Assembly: GCA_029207755.1 (NCBI GenBank)
Contig: JARCOQ010000006.1
Span: 21,426,890 to 21,490,889 of the forward strand
From: Chamaea fasciata
Lineage: Eukaryota > Chordata > Aves > Passeriformes > Sylviidae
DNA length: 64,000 nt
Reading direction: 5' to 3'
Below the pieces are notes generated by a model. That model was not told the origin of the DNA and did no database searches. It saw only the letters and a program-made list of their open reading frames with translations. Of the stretch, positions 37,201 to 50,882 are shown one piece after another; positions within the stretch are counted from its first letter, which is position 1, and each line of letters opens with the position of its first letter. The translations under genes were made by a program, and so were the position numbers.

Positions 37201-40200
37201 AACAAGATGAGCACAGTCACTAGAGGCTAGTGAGTAGTGCACTACAGCAGCTAAAAGTCTCTCAAAGTACTATCAGAGAGACAAGCAGAAGAGTTTATTT
37301 TGTGTCTGGGGTTTTTTTTTCTTGTCTTCAAGTTTCAGAATGAACAAGAATATGGGCTTTTTAAGCACCAATTGTTCATATAAGTTTAAATATGTGGTAA
37401 AAATAAGGGCATACATTTCAATAATGCTCAATTTAAATGAAAATAGTAATAAAAGCATTAATGAGAAACATGGACACCTAGTCTTCAGTGTGCAATTAAT
37501 TTTGTTGTAAAAGCAAGTCTACTCATGGTTGAAGTCATACAGTTGACAGAAAAAAACTGATATCATCTGCTTGCAAATCACATTTGCTTCCATCTTTTAC
37601 CTAACATTCTCAGATATAAAAGCACAGATTACTACAAATAAGGAAAAAAATTCAGTGTTTTTCAACTTTCTTTTTTCATTCATCTGGTGGCACCCTACTG
37701 GAGTTTGTTTGTCTGGTTTCTGTCATGCAATCAAATTTCCTTTCCCCCCATTGTTTGTGTAATTCTTTCACAGGCAAAAAAGAAAAATTGAATAAGGGAT
37801 GTTTTAAGCTATGTCAGTAGTCCCCACTTTCCATAATTTCTGAGGAAACCATTCCATTTGATTGATTCGCTAGGATAAGTATGATTCTGTATGTACTAAC
37901 AGGACACTATTATCCTTGGATCTCCATGTATGCAGTAAAAGACAGCTAAGAAGTGGTACATTTGCAGCAGTAGGATGAAGTGAAATGATGTCTCAGAGTC
38001 CCTGGAGAGGTTAGACTTTAACAGAAGAAATGAAATAATGCAAAAGTCCAGCAAGAATAGGAAGAGATCACCAAGAAAACAACAATGCAGCAGTGAGGCA
38101 AAAAAAAAGTGGAAGCAATGACCTGGGACAAAAGAAGATCCACTGGGTAAGTAATAAAAGAAGTCAGACATGACAGGAAAAGGAACTCAGCTGAACTTAG
38201 ATGAGTTGAAATTGGAGACTCAGCCAGCAAAGTAGCAAGGTAAAGGGTTTGTGAAAAATGATGGTGAATGCAAAGTATTCATCCATACCATAAATGTAGG
38301 AACTAAAAAACCTAGTAGAATAGTGATGGGCAGAGTGTCTCAGAATTTTACATGATGTGAAAAAGAAATAGCTCTGCACATACTGATGTCTACATTCACA
38401 GCAGCCCTTAAAGTATTTCTCTGAAGGGGGCTCAGAACTCCTGTAAACACTGATTATATAGAGATTCCAAATGGGTAGTGTATGCCTGAACTAGTTCTTC
38501 ACAAGTAAATGAGTTGACATTATTTTTTCAAAGCAGAAAGGGAGAAATCCCTTCTTTATGAGAGATAAGTTAGGTGGGGAAAATTTTGTGAAGAGAGTTG
38601 AGAAAGGGGAAATAGTAAGTGAATTAGACTGGCACAATTCTTGCAAATACAAGAAGTTAAAAAATTCAGCCATAAATGTCTTTATTCTGGGGTTTTACTT
38701 TACTTTTTTTTTTTTTTTTACTTTACTCATCATTACATGGGAATTTGTTCCACGATGACAATGTCGAGAATTGGCAATGCAGGAAGATTCTTTGCAAAAT
38801 AGTAGATTATGAGAACTTTTTCTTTCCCTGAAGGAGTTTTTAATGTGATTGTCACTGTGTTTTTTATTCTCAGTAGTCCATAAGCCAAAACAGACTATCT
38901 CTACAACTATATCTAGGACTGGGTATATAATAAACATATGAGTGAGGTTCCTGTTTCTCATTTTTACTGTTATTTCACAGAGACAGCTCACTGAGGAACT
39001 ATTTGGATTTGTGATATACGAAAGAAGAAAATGAGGGGGAAAACATTAATAAAACAATAGCTCTAGAAGTCTGATCCAGTGATGAACTGTTAACACTGAC
39101 AGCTCCCACTCTTGGAGTCTGTATGACTGTTTTGATATGATGAAACATGGTAAAGAGAAACCAAATGAGGCAATTTATTTTAAAAATATGACTTGAAATT
39201 AATTCTCCTGATCTGTCATCCAAATATTAACAATGTAGGGTTTTTTATTGTCCTATAGAGTAGCAGTGCAGTATTAAATTTAACTCAATGAGTTTCCCTA
39301 TCTTTCAGAAAATGTGCCTTCCCTGTCTTTCAGTGCCTTTAACAGCCTTTTTCCTCCACTCAAGTTAGTATTTTTTAATGAACATATTACTGAGAAGATA
39401 CATTTGGGATGTTATCACAGGCGCTGAGAAAATTTGGACTATTTTAGATCAAAAACTTATTCAGATAGAAGTAATCTGCCACAGAGGTGGAGTTAGGGTG
39501 GGTACTGGGAAGTTCGAAATATACTCTCCAGACTCATAATTCTGTTTGTTCTGCCTAATCCACATGCTACTCTCCTGCTGTAGCATAGGAGTACATTCTG
39601 AGAGTCTTCTTGCAGAAATGTTGTTGTAATTAACATTTTGCTAAATTTTTGACTTTTTCTCACAATTTTTTTTCAGTATAAAAAAGCGAAGATTAAAGCC
39701 GTATTCTAAAAGATTTTTTGGTTCCACCCAAAATGATTGCAGTTTAATGAAAATACTACTTAAATACTTTGTTTCTTAGTATTGGTTCAATGTCTAAAAG
39801 TCATAGCCTAAAAACATATCCAAGCAAGATTTGAAAAAGTACCTTTAGAATGATATCTGCAATTAGCTGTGTAGAAGTCACACATTTCTCCCTCCCAGGG
39901 AGAAAATATGGGAAGGTATCATATTCAATAGTGATTGCACAAATAAGGCCACTTATGCAAATGACAGTTTAGGACATCACTTTTGTAGCTAGTTTCTTCT
40001 ACTTAGATTTTGTTTAGATTTCATTCCTTTGAATTCAGTGACCAATGAAGATGTTTTTCTACAGATAAAAATAACAGCTTCATGAAATAATTGTTTCAGA
40101 AAGTAACCAAGTGGAGTGGCACAAAACAAGTCAGACTGTGAATTGAAATCAGCTACAAGATATAAAATATTGATTAAATCTCTGATATTTTAGATTCCAA

Positions 40201-42984
40201 ATTCTGTTGAAAAAGATTAAATTAAACTAATATCAAGATAAAATCTCCTGTTTGCCCTGCCTCTTGAAGTATGATGATTGGATAGTTCCACAATTAAAGA
40301 AAATCGTGGACTTCTATTAATAAAGTTTGTACTTGAAGATCACTTTTAATTCATGTTTGTTCCAAATAAAGAAGAAAAAAAAAATCCTTTCCATGTAGCA
40401 CTCTAGTCTGTTGAAAATTTTTTTTTTCTTTTTTTTTCCCTTACTGGACACAAACTGAAAATCATCATATGTGATTGCATAAAGTATTTTAAATGTACCA
40501 AAATATGTAGGGAATATTTATTCTTCTATTGCTGCATGAAGTTTCAAATGTATTAGCAATTGAAGATTTACAATCATCACAGAACTAAGCAGATAGAGAT
40601 CCATCTGATTTGTTTTTACAACAAACTTTTCCTTAATGAAGATTTCAATAAACCTATTTACAAAAGTATTTAACTGTCATGACCAATTCTTAATTTGTGA
40701 GTTGTGTAACTACTGTATGACTAAAACAACAGAAGTTCTTTCTTCTGAAGTATAAATATTTTGTTAGATCTATCAAAATTGAAAATACTCATTTTAACAA
40801 AAAAACAGATGTGTCTGATGACTAATGGATCAGACAAATGCGTTTAAATTACAATCTGGATCCATTTTTACAGTCAGAACCCAACAACTGGCAGATATTG
40901 CCTGGTGACTTGTTTGAAAAAAGTTGGTGATTTCAGCTTAATTTTTGTAAATTACAGACTACATAATATGATTACTAAGAAGAACCCTCAGTTAAATCTA
41001 TGAGGCAACAGGATTAGAAACACTTGTCCCTTTCAGCCCTGGAAAAGATCCTACAAATAGACATTGAGTGGTTGTTTTCTTTAACCTAACTTGCCATCAA
41101 GAATGCATTTTATCCTAAGTTTTATTGATCATTAGACAGCATGTAACATTAGCTTTTTTCCAAGTTTATTTTCTTGAATATTTTTCCTCCTTTTCAATCT
41201 TGGTTTACCTCTGTACTTTCATCACTCTTCCTCTTAACAGAGAATGCCATTCTCGGTCTGAAATAGAGAACTAAGAAAACTTTTTAAATTTCTTTATCTA
41301 GAAAATGTGCCCTAGGTCATTTCAGAGTAAGAGCAGGGCACAGGACACACACCAAACTCTATCGTCTTTGGAAAGAAAACGTGAGTGCACAACCTAGACA
41401 GAAACAAGGTCATGCCCTATCAAAGCTTTTAATTTATTGATTGCAAATATATGATATATCCTTAGAGGTTTGGGCATGTTATTTATACAGGTGTCAACTG
41501 TCATTATCTAACATAACTGTGAAGAAGTGTAATTAGAATATTTATCTTGATAATAATGCTCTATTTATAACATTTTAAAAATCATAAAAATAGTGTGCTA
41601 TGTGCTGGACTAGATATTTTTCCTTAAAAACTTATCAAATACAGTATTTTTCCCATAAATAAGTCACTTTAAATGCAGAAATATTTGCTGTATTTCAATT
41701 TGTTATTGAGAATACCATGATCTCTCAACAAAGAAGCAGATCTATATATTCAATGGAAAGGATGGTCTAATTTCGGACCTTTATCAATTAGCCCACTTCC
41801 CTCATCTGCTTGAATGCACACTCATAATAAAATACTTGGTGTCTCACTAGTAGCAAAAATTTACCTTTGGCAAGTAATAAATGAATCGTGGGTATATATT
41901 TTCCAGCTCCAGTCTTATAGATTTTATTTCAAAGGAACTGAGAAGTAATACCGTATAAAAAAAGTTTTAAAGTTTGTATATACATGAGTTTATTTTAGAT
42001 CATTCTAATTAAAGATGTAAGATAGACAATATATTAAACAAATCAAATTAATGATCTGATAATGAAAGACCTCAATAAACTGTGTGATGTTCTACTGAAA
42101 AGCAATTGAAAAACAGCATAATTAAAAATTGCAAGCCCCCAAAGCCTTGTATTAAGGCCAAGATTTCTAGAATTACAGCCTTAAGCACCTTCATTAAGTT
42201 TTAGCTGAAAAATAGAAAAATAAACAAACTTATAAGCACATGTATGATAAAAAACTGGGCAGTCTTCAGCATCTTGGAAGCACTGAAGTGTCAAACTAAC
42301 CTCATCAATAACAGCAAATTTAGGATTGGAAGAAGCAGCCAAAAGGTAGATCTTGACTAAGAGACAATAAAATGATCTTCTTATGAATTCACCATGTGAT
42401 GCACAAAAAACATGATCATGACATTTCAAGATAATATAAGACTAATTTATCAGTCACATGCAAAAAACCATTATCATTGAATACATTTCCATTTGCACCA
42501 AAGTGATGTTTGGAATATTTTCATTAATATACTCATCAATTGAATACTTAATGAAAAATTATTGGAAAATAAATTATTTCTATGTTGAAATAGATTGAAC
42601 CAATAGGTAGAGGCACATTTTGACTAAATAACAGGAAAACAGAATTGCAACTGTTAAAATGATTAATCGTGAGACTAAATTGGAAGAGAATGTCGTACCT
42701 GCAGCATCAAAGAAATTATTTCCAGTACACGTGAAGGTATATTTTCTTGTATTAGTCAAAGAAAATAAACAAGATGACCTGCTGAGGATCCTTTTAGATC
42801 ATTCTGTTAGAGAATTTCAGACCAAATCTGGGTGAATAATTACTAATGTTTGTATTTTTATGTACTATGTTAGTTTTACTAGTTCTACTTCTTTTTTTGT
42901 TCTTTTGTGCCACCAATTCTTCATATTCTTGCTTTTGCAGCAACTAAAATTAGTGCTTATGAGGGCACATCCCCAGCCATCCTC
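34205..42984. other. AT-rich non-coding DNA, no gene recognised
   Basis: About 8.8 kb. No recognisable gene, RNA or transposon. Simple sequence includes a CA/poly(A) tract at 36515-36553 and a T-rich tract at 38701-38720. The stretch 34860-35170 is rich in TAATTA-like and AACAAAG-like words and could be a conserved regulatory element, but this cannot be shown from one sequence. Open frames stay below 100 codons. Confidence 0.65.
36515..36553. repeat. CA/poly(A) simple sequence
   Basis: A short CA run followed by A16, GGG and A10. Simple low-complexity sequence; there is no recognisable retroposon body upstream. Confidence 0.85.
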
Positions 42985-45010
42985 AGTTCCCATCTCTGAA
43001 CCCTTTTTCCCAAAATGTGTCTCTTTTCGACTCTGCTAAAGGGTGCTGTGTGGCAGCACATTTCAGAAAATCAGTATCTTCTGAGCACATCATTGAGGCT
43101 GTTTTGAGACTGTGAACTATTCTCCTGTAAGCTTTGTTATGTGCCCCTGGTTTTGATATTGTAGTCTTTAGTGAACATTTAGTGAAGGATCTATCTTCAG
43201 GTAGTCCTCTGACTGCATGGTTTTGCAAACCCAGGCACATCCCCTCAGCCTTTTTCTTACCAAACAGACACATGAAGTCAGTGATTTGAGAGAGCTGGGA
43301 ATGAAGGTTTCAAGATCTGCTTCATATCTGCCAGTCCCAAGTTCAGCATGGTTGAAGTCCAGTTGTTTTAGTTAAAGATTCCTTACATTTACTTTTATGA
43401 AGGTGGTCTTCCACCTTTCTAACTTCTGTCTCAGTTTTGTGAGGTTCATCTGCAGTTCTTTGACACTGATACTTTTGACAACCTAAGAAAGCCTGAAGGG
43501 GCATCCATGACTGCTCTCCAGGTTACTGGTGAAGTCACTGAACAAAGTTCATACTGACAGTTGTTCTGAGGGAACTACCCTAGAGAGAGATAATTGTGTC
43601 CTAACCTTTGCATCCCATCTTTTAATCAACTTGAGTCCACTGGAGGATCTTTCTCCAATCCCCTAACATATTTTTTCTCTTTTGTAACTTTTGATATGGG
43701 ATCTTCTGAAATGCTTCTAAAAATAATTTATGCCCACTGAATCCCCTTCATAAACCTTGGCTCCACACCTCTACAGAAGCCATACTGATTCTAAAGCTTT
43801 AGCTCATTGCAGATTCTTGTGTCAAACCAGTGACGAAAGTCAGTTGCTGATCTCTGCTTTACAGAATACCATCCTTGGCAGCTTTTGTAGAGTTAATGGT
43901 ATCAATGTCAAAGTCCTCTGGTTGTGGCTGTTTGCAATGCTAGGTCATACACTTTGTCTAGCTGACCAGCTCCTTTGTATTTGAAATATTTCAGAGCTCT
44001 TGACTAAATGCCATCTGTTTTTGTTGATTTCTTGACATCTGACTCATCTAGATGACATAATAGTTCCTGTATATTTACTTCAATCTGATCCTTCTTCTCT
44101 GATCTCTCTGGTGCAGAGAAGGTAAAGGTCAGTTGTTGGTCCTGATCCACACCTTCAGCCATGATTAAGTCTGAAATAAAGAGATTATTGATAATTTTAG
44201 CTATGGCCTTATCAACTCGCATATACTCTTTACACCAAGCATCCTCACCAATTCCCTATGTGGTTTCCTGCTTTTGATGTGTTTAAAGTACTGTTTTGCT
44301 GTCCATTTGATGATGCTTTGAAAAGTTTTAGTTCTGGCCTTTCTGGTTTAGGTCTCTAAATTTTCTCTTTACATTTGACCTATTGTTTACATATGTATTT
44401 CTCTTTTCCCAATTTGACCAAGCTCTCCAGCTTTATTAGAGGTCAAACTATTAGCTGCAATAGCCTCCTTAACTTTCCAAGCAAGATGTGTGAGGAAGTT
44501 TCGGACCACTTTGGTTTCTTTTTGAATTATGACACACACATTAACTGTTCTTCTAACAGAGTATTTATAGCAGCCTTCATGTTGCATACAGACTTTTTGA
44601 ACAACTTCATTCTGTCTTTGAAAATTTCACATTTTTTACAGTTCCATCTCTTGAAATCAAGCATCAATTTGTGTGATTTTTCTCTCTCACACTGCAGTCT
44701 TAAAAAAAATTGCACTGTGGTTTTATTAGAGATCAGCTCTCCCACTGATTCTTCTTGGCTCAGGTCCTTTGCTTCCCTCAGGGAGAAAATTCGAAATAGT
44801 CTGTTTTTCTGTGAGCTCTAAGACTAGTTGAATCTGATTTTATTAATCTCTGCGTCACACCCTCATAATCCATTGATTGAGTCTACTGAGATGGCTGCAG
44901 CCATCAGGACAAGACACATCCCTCAAACCTCCACTAGTGGTTATTACTTGAGTAGAGTTATGGGAAATAAAGTTCTGGTTGTAGAGAAGGGCACACTGTG
45001 TCAGCCACTA
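42985..45010 (-). mobile_element. Ancient, heavily decayed LINE (CR1/L3-like ORF2 remnant)
   Basis: Read on the minus strand, this 2-kb stretch keeps the order of a CR1/L3 superfamily ORF2. About 44355-44265 resembles the nucleotide run for the linker '...FFKYIKSR' between endonuclease and reverse transcriptase. 44222-44004 gives DKAIAKIINNLF, then VNIQELLCHLDESDVKKSTK and TDGI, matching the family 'EKA-ILN-FF...EEV-ELL--LD-SKSPGPDGI' block. About 43785-43765 gives the 'NQYGFC' of 'QHGFRKG'. 43758-43689 gives KVYEGDSVG and then a damaged 'DF-KAFD-VPH' RT signature. 43560-43490 resembles 'GVPQGSVLGP-LF--F-NDLE'. 43480-43400 gives LQMNLTKLRQKLERW, as in 'LQ-DLD-L--WA-KW'. Many stops and frameshifts are present. 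It is far more diverged than the other CR1 pieces. The segment beyond 44400 is assigned with less certainty. Confidence 0.68.
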
Positions 45011-47109
45011 GCATTTGTAAACAAAACAAAATCTAATGTAAATGTAAAGAATTTTGTAAACACTTTAAAATAAAAGATAACAGTATCCATTATGTGGATG
45101 AAAGAAACATGCAGGAATTTGTGAACAATACTACACATTGCCAAACTCTGCTGGAAGAATAAACTCTCAAATCAGAAAGTCACTTTGTTAAATTTTCTCA
45201 GGAAACGTCAATAATTTCTTTAAAGGAACTATCTTTAACATTAACCTGATATTACAATGAAGTGAAATACTTTCAAAAGTGCTAAAAGATTTACCAGTAG
45301 CTATAAATTAGGTAAATTTTTCAATGTAATGAGGTGTATTTTTAAGAAAATGTATACTCAGATGAATCCAGAACTGGATTACATCCATATTTTTAAGATA
45401 ATGTGTAACATCTTAAAAACAGGCAGATGGGATAAGAATAGTGCTCACAGTTATATGTAACTTGACCATTTTTGAGTTTTTCTCTTCTGAGAGGTGAAGA
45501 CATGCTTAATTATTATAAGTAATGATTTTTAAGAAAATAAAAACTAAGATTATCATTTTTCAAGGTGTCTGAAAAAGTTTTGTCTTTTTTAAAGGCTAGA
45601 TCAATACTGCCCTTCTCTTGATGCCAACTTCATTACTTTTTTTCACTTTATAACTTCTATTTATACTGAGTCCTTTGGGTCCTAAACTTCTTTTTCTGCA
45701 TGTCTAGCTGCTTGTTATAAAACCTTTCTCTTTCAGTACTTTGACAGCACATCACCCAACAAATCTCACTTGTGACAAACTCTAATGATTGAAGCACATA
45801 TCTTGATTCCACTCAGTACCTCAACACATTTCTGATTCAATACAGACTTTACTGTTATTAGCTCATCTTGCCTTTTACTGTCTCTTTTCATCCATCAAGC
45901 ATAAAATACGTGTCACTTCTACAACCATCAGATTGGAAAAGCTGGAGGGGAGGGTGTGTGGGGCAAGAAGTGCAATATTATCTTTAGTACTTTAGTATCC
46001 TACCTTTTCAATATGCTGGCTTAGAAAATACTTTTTTTTTTTAATTGGTCAGTCTTTCACCACAAAATCTTTATGCTAATTTTATTATTACTTGTGAAAA
46101 CTATGAAATGAAAATTGTCTTATAAAATAACCATTACACCTGTGTCTTATCCAAATATTGAAACAGTTAGCATAGCAATTCTGTACTCATGAATGTCCTT
46201 ATACACCTTTTCTGGTAGATTTTACAGCTCATTGGGGTCAACATTTCTTTCACAGAACAGTTACATCTAATGTGACAGTTATGACAACCCCAACTTTAAA
46301 GAAGGTCATAAGCAGAAATATTTCAGTGCAAGTAATTAGACTGGAAATTCAGCCATTTTGTTATTGGCTAGGTTTTTTTCCTTCTCTGTTTCAATATTAT
46401 ATTGACACCGAACTATGTGCAGCCATGTCAGTTCTGTTCTGTACTTGCATGTAAACACTGAACTAACATTGAACAGGATTTGAAGGGGCAGAGTATTTCC
46501 ACATGAACGTTTTCAAGGAAGGAAGAGATGCTGAAGGACATTTGACAGTTTAAGCTTTTAATAGCTATTCTCACTGTCTATTATTTAGGAAGAGTTGAGC
46601 TGGACAAAAGTCAATGAGTCTACCAGGACAAACCCAGTAAACTATAAATACTTTTGTTAGAAACTGAACCTAAGAGAAAGAAAAAAAGGCAAGGGACACA
46701 TCATTCAGAGTTTTTGGCTTAAAAACCAAGTAAGGACTGGACAGTTAGAAACCATGATCTGCATCATCCAATTATATTAAAAAATTAATGAAGCTTGTAC
46801 ATTCATTCTATCAAGATCAATTATTCACAGAAAATCCAAACTGAAAATTATGGATGTAATGTTTAGAGACAAAGAATTTCATTAAACTAGTTAAAAATTA
46901 ACTTTGTCTTCCTCTATTTTTTTTTCCAAACAGAAAAAAAAATAGAGTCTTCATTCACAGTTACAGATTTTGTTAACCATAATGACATTTTTAACAATAT
47001 GACCTTGTGGCAAAGCAGACCAACAACCTCTCAGACAACATTAGAAAAAGTAATGGCAGCAGGTGTTCCTGGCAGAGAGGTGTTCCCTCTACTCACTGTT
47101 GGTGTGACG
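45011..47109. other. Non-coding DNA, no gene recognised
   Basis: About 2.1 kb of AT-rich sequence. Open frames are at most about 60 codons. Nothing recognisable apart from short homopolymer runs. Confidence 0.65.
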
Positions 47110-47215
47110 TACAAGAATAAGTTGAGAGAGCTGGAATTGCTTCATCTAGACAAGAGAAAGTCCAGGAAGATCTTCTCCTTCTGTATAAATAACTGAGCAA
47201 ACTGTCCTATCTGAT
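47110..47215 (+). mobile_element. Short CR1 LINE scrap
   Basis: About 100 bases aligning by eye to the end of CR1 ORF2: 'aagttgagagagctgg', 'gacaagagaaagtccagg' and 'ctgtataaataactga' correspond to the family's 'aggctgagagagctggg', 'gagaagaggagactcagg' and 'gtctataaatacctga'. Identity is roughly 70 percent by eye. Both ends are lost. Other readings (chance similarity) cannot be excluded. Confidence 0.5.
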
Positions 47216-50200
47216 GCAACTTCAGAGAGGGAAGTTGAACTGAGATTCAGGGATCTGCCTCAAACTCAACCTTTGTATAGATGCCATCTTCCAAATACAG
47301 TAGTGAGTTAAAAATGTTTGTGCAATTACTTTATAACATGGAAGAAAATTTGAAGAAAGTTTTTCTGTATACAGTGAGATGATAGTGGACATCACAAAAT
47401 TCTTTGAATATATTTATATCTCAAGAGACACAAAATTTATTACTTGTATGTATGTACATATGTGTGTGTGTGTGTGTGTGTGTAATTATAGATATGCAAC
47501 TGGATGAGTAGAAAACAAAAGATTAGAAATGTTATTTGTCACCAGACCTCCTGCGCACAAAACAAATGGGTGGTCAAATAGTGTTAGTACCATTAAGCTT
47601 CACATTCAAAAGAAAAGCAAATTAAATAACATATTTTTAAAGCAGAGCAGGACACTAAGACACCAAAGAAGAATTTTATTTTTTGCTTGCAAAGTTCAAG
47701 ATCAACATCATAATTTATTTGCCTGACATCCCAATAGAGTTTTTGTTGGAGGAATTCTTCAAGATAATGCATTATGTGCACTCTAAAGCAATGTCTGCAA
47801 TACAGTTTTCTGAGACAGACTTTTGTATTCTGCAAAATAGCAGTAATCCATTAACATCAGTGGAATGCTGTATATATGCAGAATTCTATATTAAAGACTG
47901 AAATACTGGACTAGTGCCATGACATTTTCTATTTTACAGTTTTTAGAGAAGACTCTGTGTATTTTAAATGTTGCCTATATTTCATCTACTCTTCTGGAGA
48001 GAAAAAACAACATTTAGGAGTTTTGGTGAAAAAAATTATCCAAATCTTGCTCTAAAACAGAGAGGTGTAGGGGAAATCTCTTTTAAAGAAATACTGCTCA
48101 ACTTCTCTGATTGCAGAAGAATATAAACAACCCTAAATGCAGAAATTCAGACTTCCTAAACATGGGAACTTTTGTTAAAAGCGGACTAAAGTTCTTTATT
48201 TAGGCTTTCTGTCCATTTATAAGCTAGTAGCAGATTAATCCTGTCTTGTTCACATGCATGCTTTCCTTTATTTCATCATCTTTTATCATTGTGCCCACAC
48301 TGGCCTCTTGAAACCTGCAAGCTGGAATTGGACCAGGATGATGGTATGAAATAATTTACAGACTCTTCTTGAGGTTTGTATGCCTACTCTGAAGTCCCTG
48401 TAGCTTATACTATAAGGCATTTTGTTTTTTAAAAAAATAAATATGTAATTTATTTATCATCAGTGTATGATTTTTATAAACCATCATACCCACTAATAAA
48501 TTGCTGGTAAGTTCATGAAACTTAGATATACATTGACCAAAAAAGAGGAATAATCAGAAACAATATTGAATGAATTTCAAAACTAATATTCACACAATTT
48601 CTACTTGGAAAAAGCCCATCAGTCAGGTTTCTAGTACAGCTGATATTTGCTAGAAATTTTTGCTATTGTCTCAATTTTATGTCTTTGCCAGTGATGTCTG
48701 GCTGCAAAAAGCTGCATTTCAAACTGGCTTACACATTGGGATAGAAACTTTGACAAAATATTTTTGGTCCCTTCAGGGTGAAAGTTGCAACTTATTAAGT
48801 TTTGGGGTTTTGGGTTTGTATTAAAGAAGGGGAACATTTCGTCTGTCAAGGTATGGCAGTGTACAGCAGTATTACTTATTCCTTTCTGCTTCAGAGAACA
48901 AAAAGATTTTGATCTACCTGGAAACAAACCACTGCTTCTCCTTCAGTTCACCTCTGACAGAACTGTCCAGTATTCAAATAGTTTACTTTGGTTATTTTTT
49001 AATAATCCATTTATCAAGGATCAGACTGAAAGCACATACAAAAAAGCATGCATACTTTGTTTTGTATCTACACCACTGAATGAATACTTTGGGATTAATA
49101 TTTCCTTAACATGGAAGCTTGACATTCGAGAGCAAGCTTACAGCATAGCACATTGTAAAAGAGGACTGAGATATGTTTGTAGTGAAGTTGTTCAAAATCA
49201 AAATCAGAAAAGTAAGGTTTATGACATGAAAGCAGTGTTTCCCAAGAGAAAGTAATGGACAAATGCAACGAGCAGATGAAGTTTACTCAGGAAGAAGCAC
49301 ATTGAGAAGCCATTTCCACCCAGTCACTATGCATCCAAAAGCCACGTGCCAGAACACAGAGCAAACATCAGCTATGCAGAAAAAGGCCAGGGAAAGTAAT
49401 CTGTAATTAGTTATCAAACACAGTGCAGATCATAGTTAACCACTCCTGAAATCAACTGACTGTTCCACACTATTGCAAAAGGATCTTTGATGAATATCTG
49501 AAACAAAAAAGACACAGACAGGTATAAAGAAAGATTCTGATCTGCAGTAGCAGCTTGTATCATGAAGGTTACCTCAAACTGTAACAGAAAGTGAGACTTT
49601 GTCCTTTTTATTTGTTGCCCTGGATGCATTCGTCCCTGAGGGAAACAAGTAGACATTCATGCCAAATCTGGAAGGAAAACATGCTTGTGCATAAAACATG
49701 AGCCAAACAATTCAACAAGAGGACAACCTTCTTGCCAGCTTTTTCAAGTCACGTTGGCAGGGTCAAGATCTGCAGAATGCAAGTTATTGTTTTTATTTTG
49801 CTTTGAGTTATTAAATTTGAAGTAGATTTAAAATATATTGAATACTTTCTCATATGCTTCATTTTAATTTTAAATTTAACAATTTAAAATGTAACCATTT
49901 TAAATTTAAAAAATGCAAGAGAGACTATTTTGTTTGTGATGCCAACTTTGTCTTTTTTATCTTATCTCTTCCCAATATATATATAAGCTATAAAAGAAGT
50001 AGATTTAATTTTTTATGTATCTACTGCTTCTGTTCTCATGCACCTATCTAAGCCTTTTGTGCACAAGCTCTGAAACCATCACAGAACAAAGATAGGTGTA
50101 TCATTTAAAGAAATTTGCTCAAGAAGAAATTTTGGTGAGGTGTTGGGGAGCAATAGAGGAGATTAATAATTTATTTTTACGCTATGAGATGATTTATTTT

Positions 50201-50882
50201 TCTCATAGGGAGATGTTGGTTTTCTTCTGTTTCCTGTAAATACTAACATTTCAAACAACATCTATACAGTTAAAACCACCTTTCATTATAAATAGAAAAG
50301 AATGTGTTTATGTGTGTATTTATATACAGATTCATGGGAGAAAGATCTCTCACACTTCCACTATGATATACGGAAATTAGTATGATCACCATGTCCCATA
50401 TTCACAGAGGAAGCTTAATGGTCTTGAAGTGTACACCTTTACCAGATAAGAGGGGAAAGAATGATTGTATTGCTGCTGTTGTTTTATTTGGCTATTTCAA
50501 TGCATGGCCTAGAGCTCATTTGTTAATGACCATGCAAATATGCAGCACATTTGTAAAAATTAAATTATTTTTCCTCATGCATATTTATGTATGCTTGTGT
50601 ATTTTGAAACTCATTAAAGCAGTTTACAAAAGATTCTGTAACAAGCATACCACTTTCAGCATTGTCCTGGAAATATATTTGGTAAGGGCAAAATTCAGGA
50701 ATATGCTTATCCATCCCTGGCTTTAAATATCCAAACAATCACTTTTATTTCTCATCACGCACTTGGAATAACATCATCAAAATCAAACCTGGAGTTTGGT
50801 GCACTTCTGGATTCTTGCACAGAGAACCAAGTTCTACCACTTCATAAAACTGAAGCTTCATGTTACAGAAATCTCGATAAAG
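47216..50882. other. Non-coding DNA with a CA/TG microsatellite and the longest open frame
   Basis: No gene recognised. A (TG)n microsatellite lies at 47461-47483. The longest frame of the window, 156 codons at 48785-49255 (plus), has no domain, signal peptide or homology I recognise; at about 62-65 percent AT a frame this long somewhere in 64 kb is not surprising. An AT-rich 11-bp hairpin (AATTTAAAATG, loop TAAC) lies at 49881-49906. Confidence 0.6.
47461..47483. repeat. (TG)n microsatellite
   Basis: About 11 perfect TG units preceded by a short ATGTATGTACATATG stretch. Dinucleotide repeat, likely polymorphic. Confidence 0.95.

Noticed and set aside
43048..43066. GTGCT...GCAGCACAT resembling the 5' stem of U6 snRNA
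   Set aside because: Only the short hairpin fits; the following bases do not match the U6 body, and the position lies inside the decayed LINE.
44375..44821. 148-codon plus-strand frame
   Set aside because: It lies antisense to the decayed LINE region and has no coding signature of its own.
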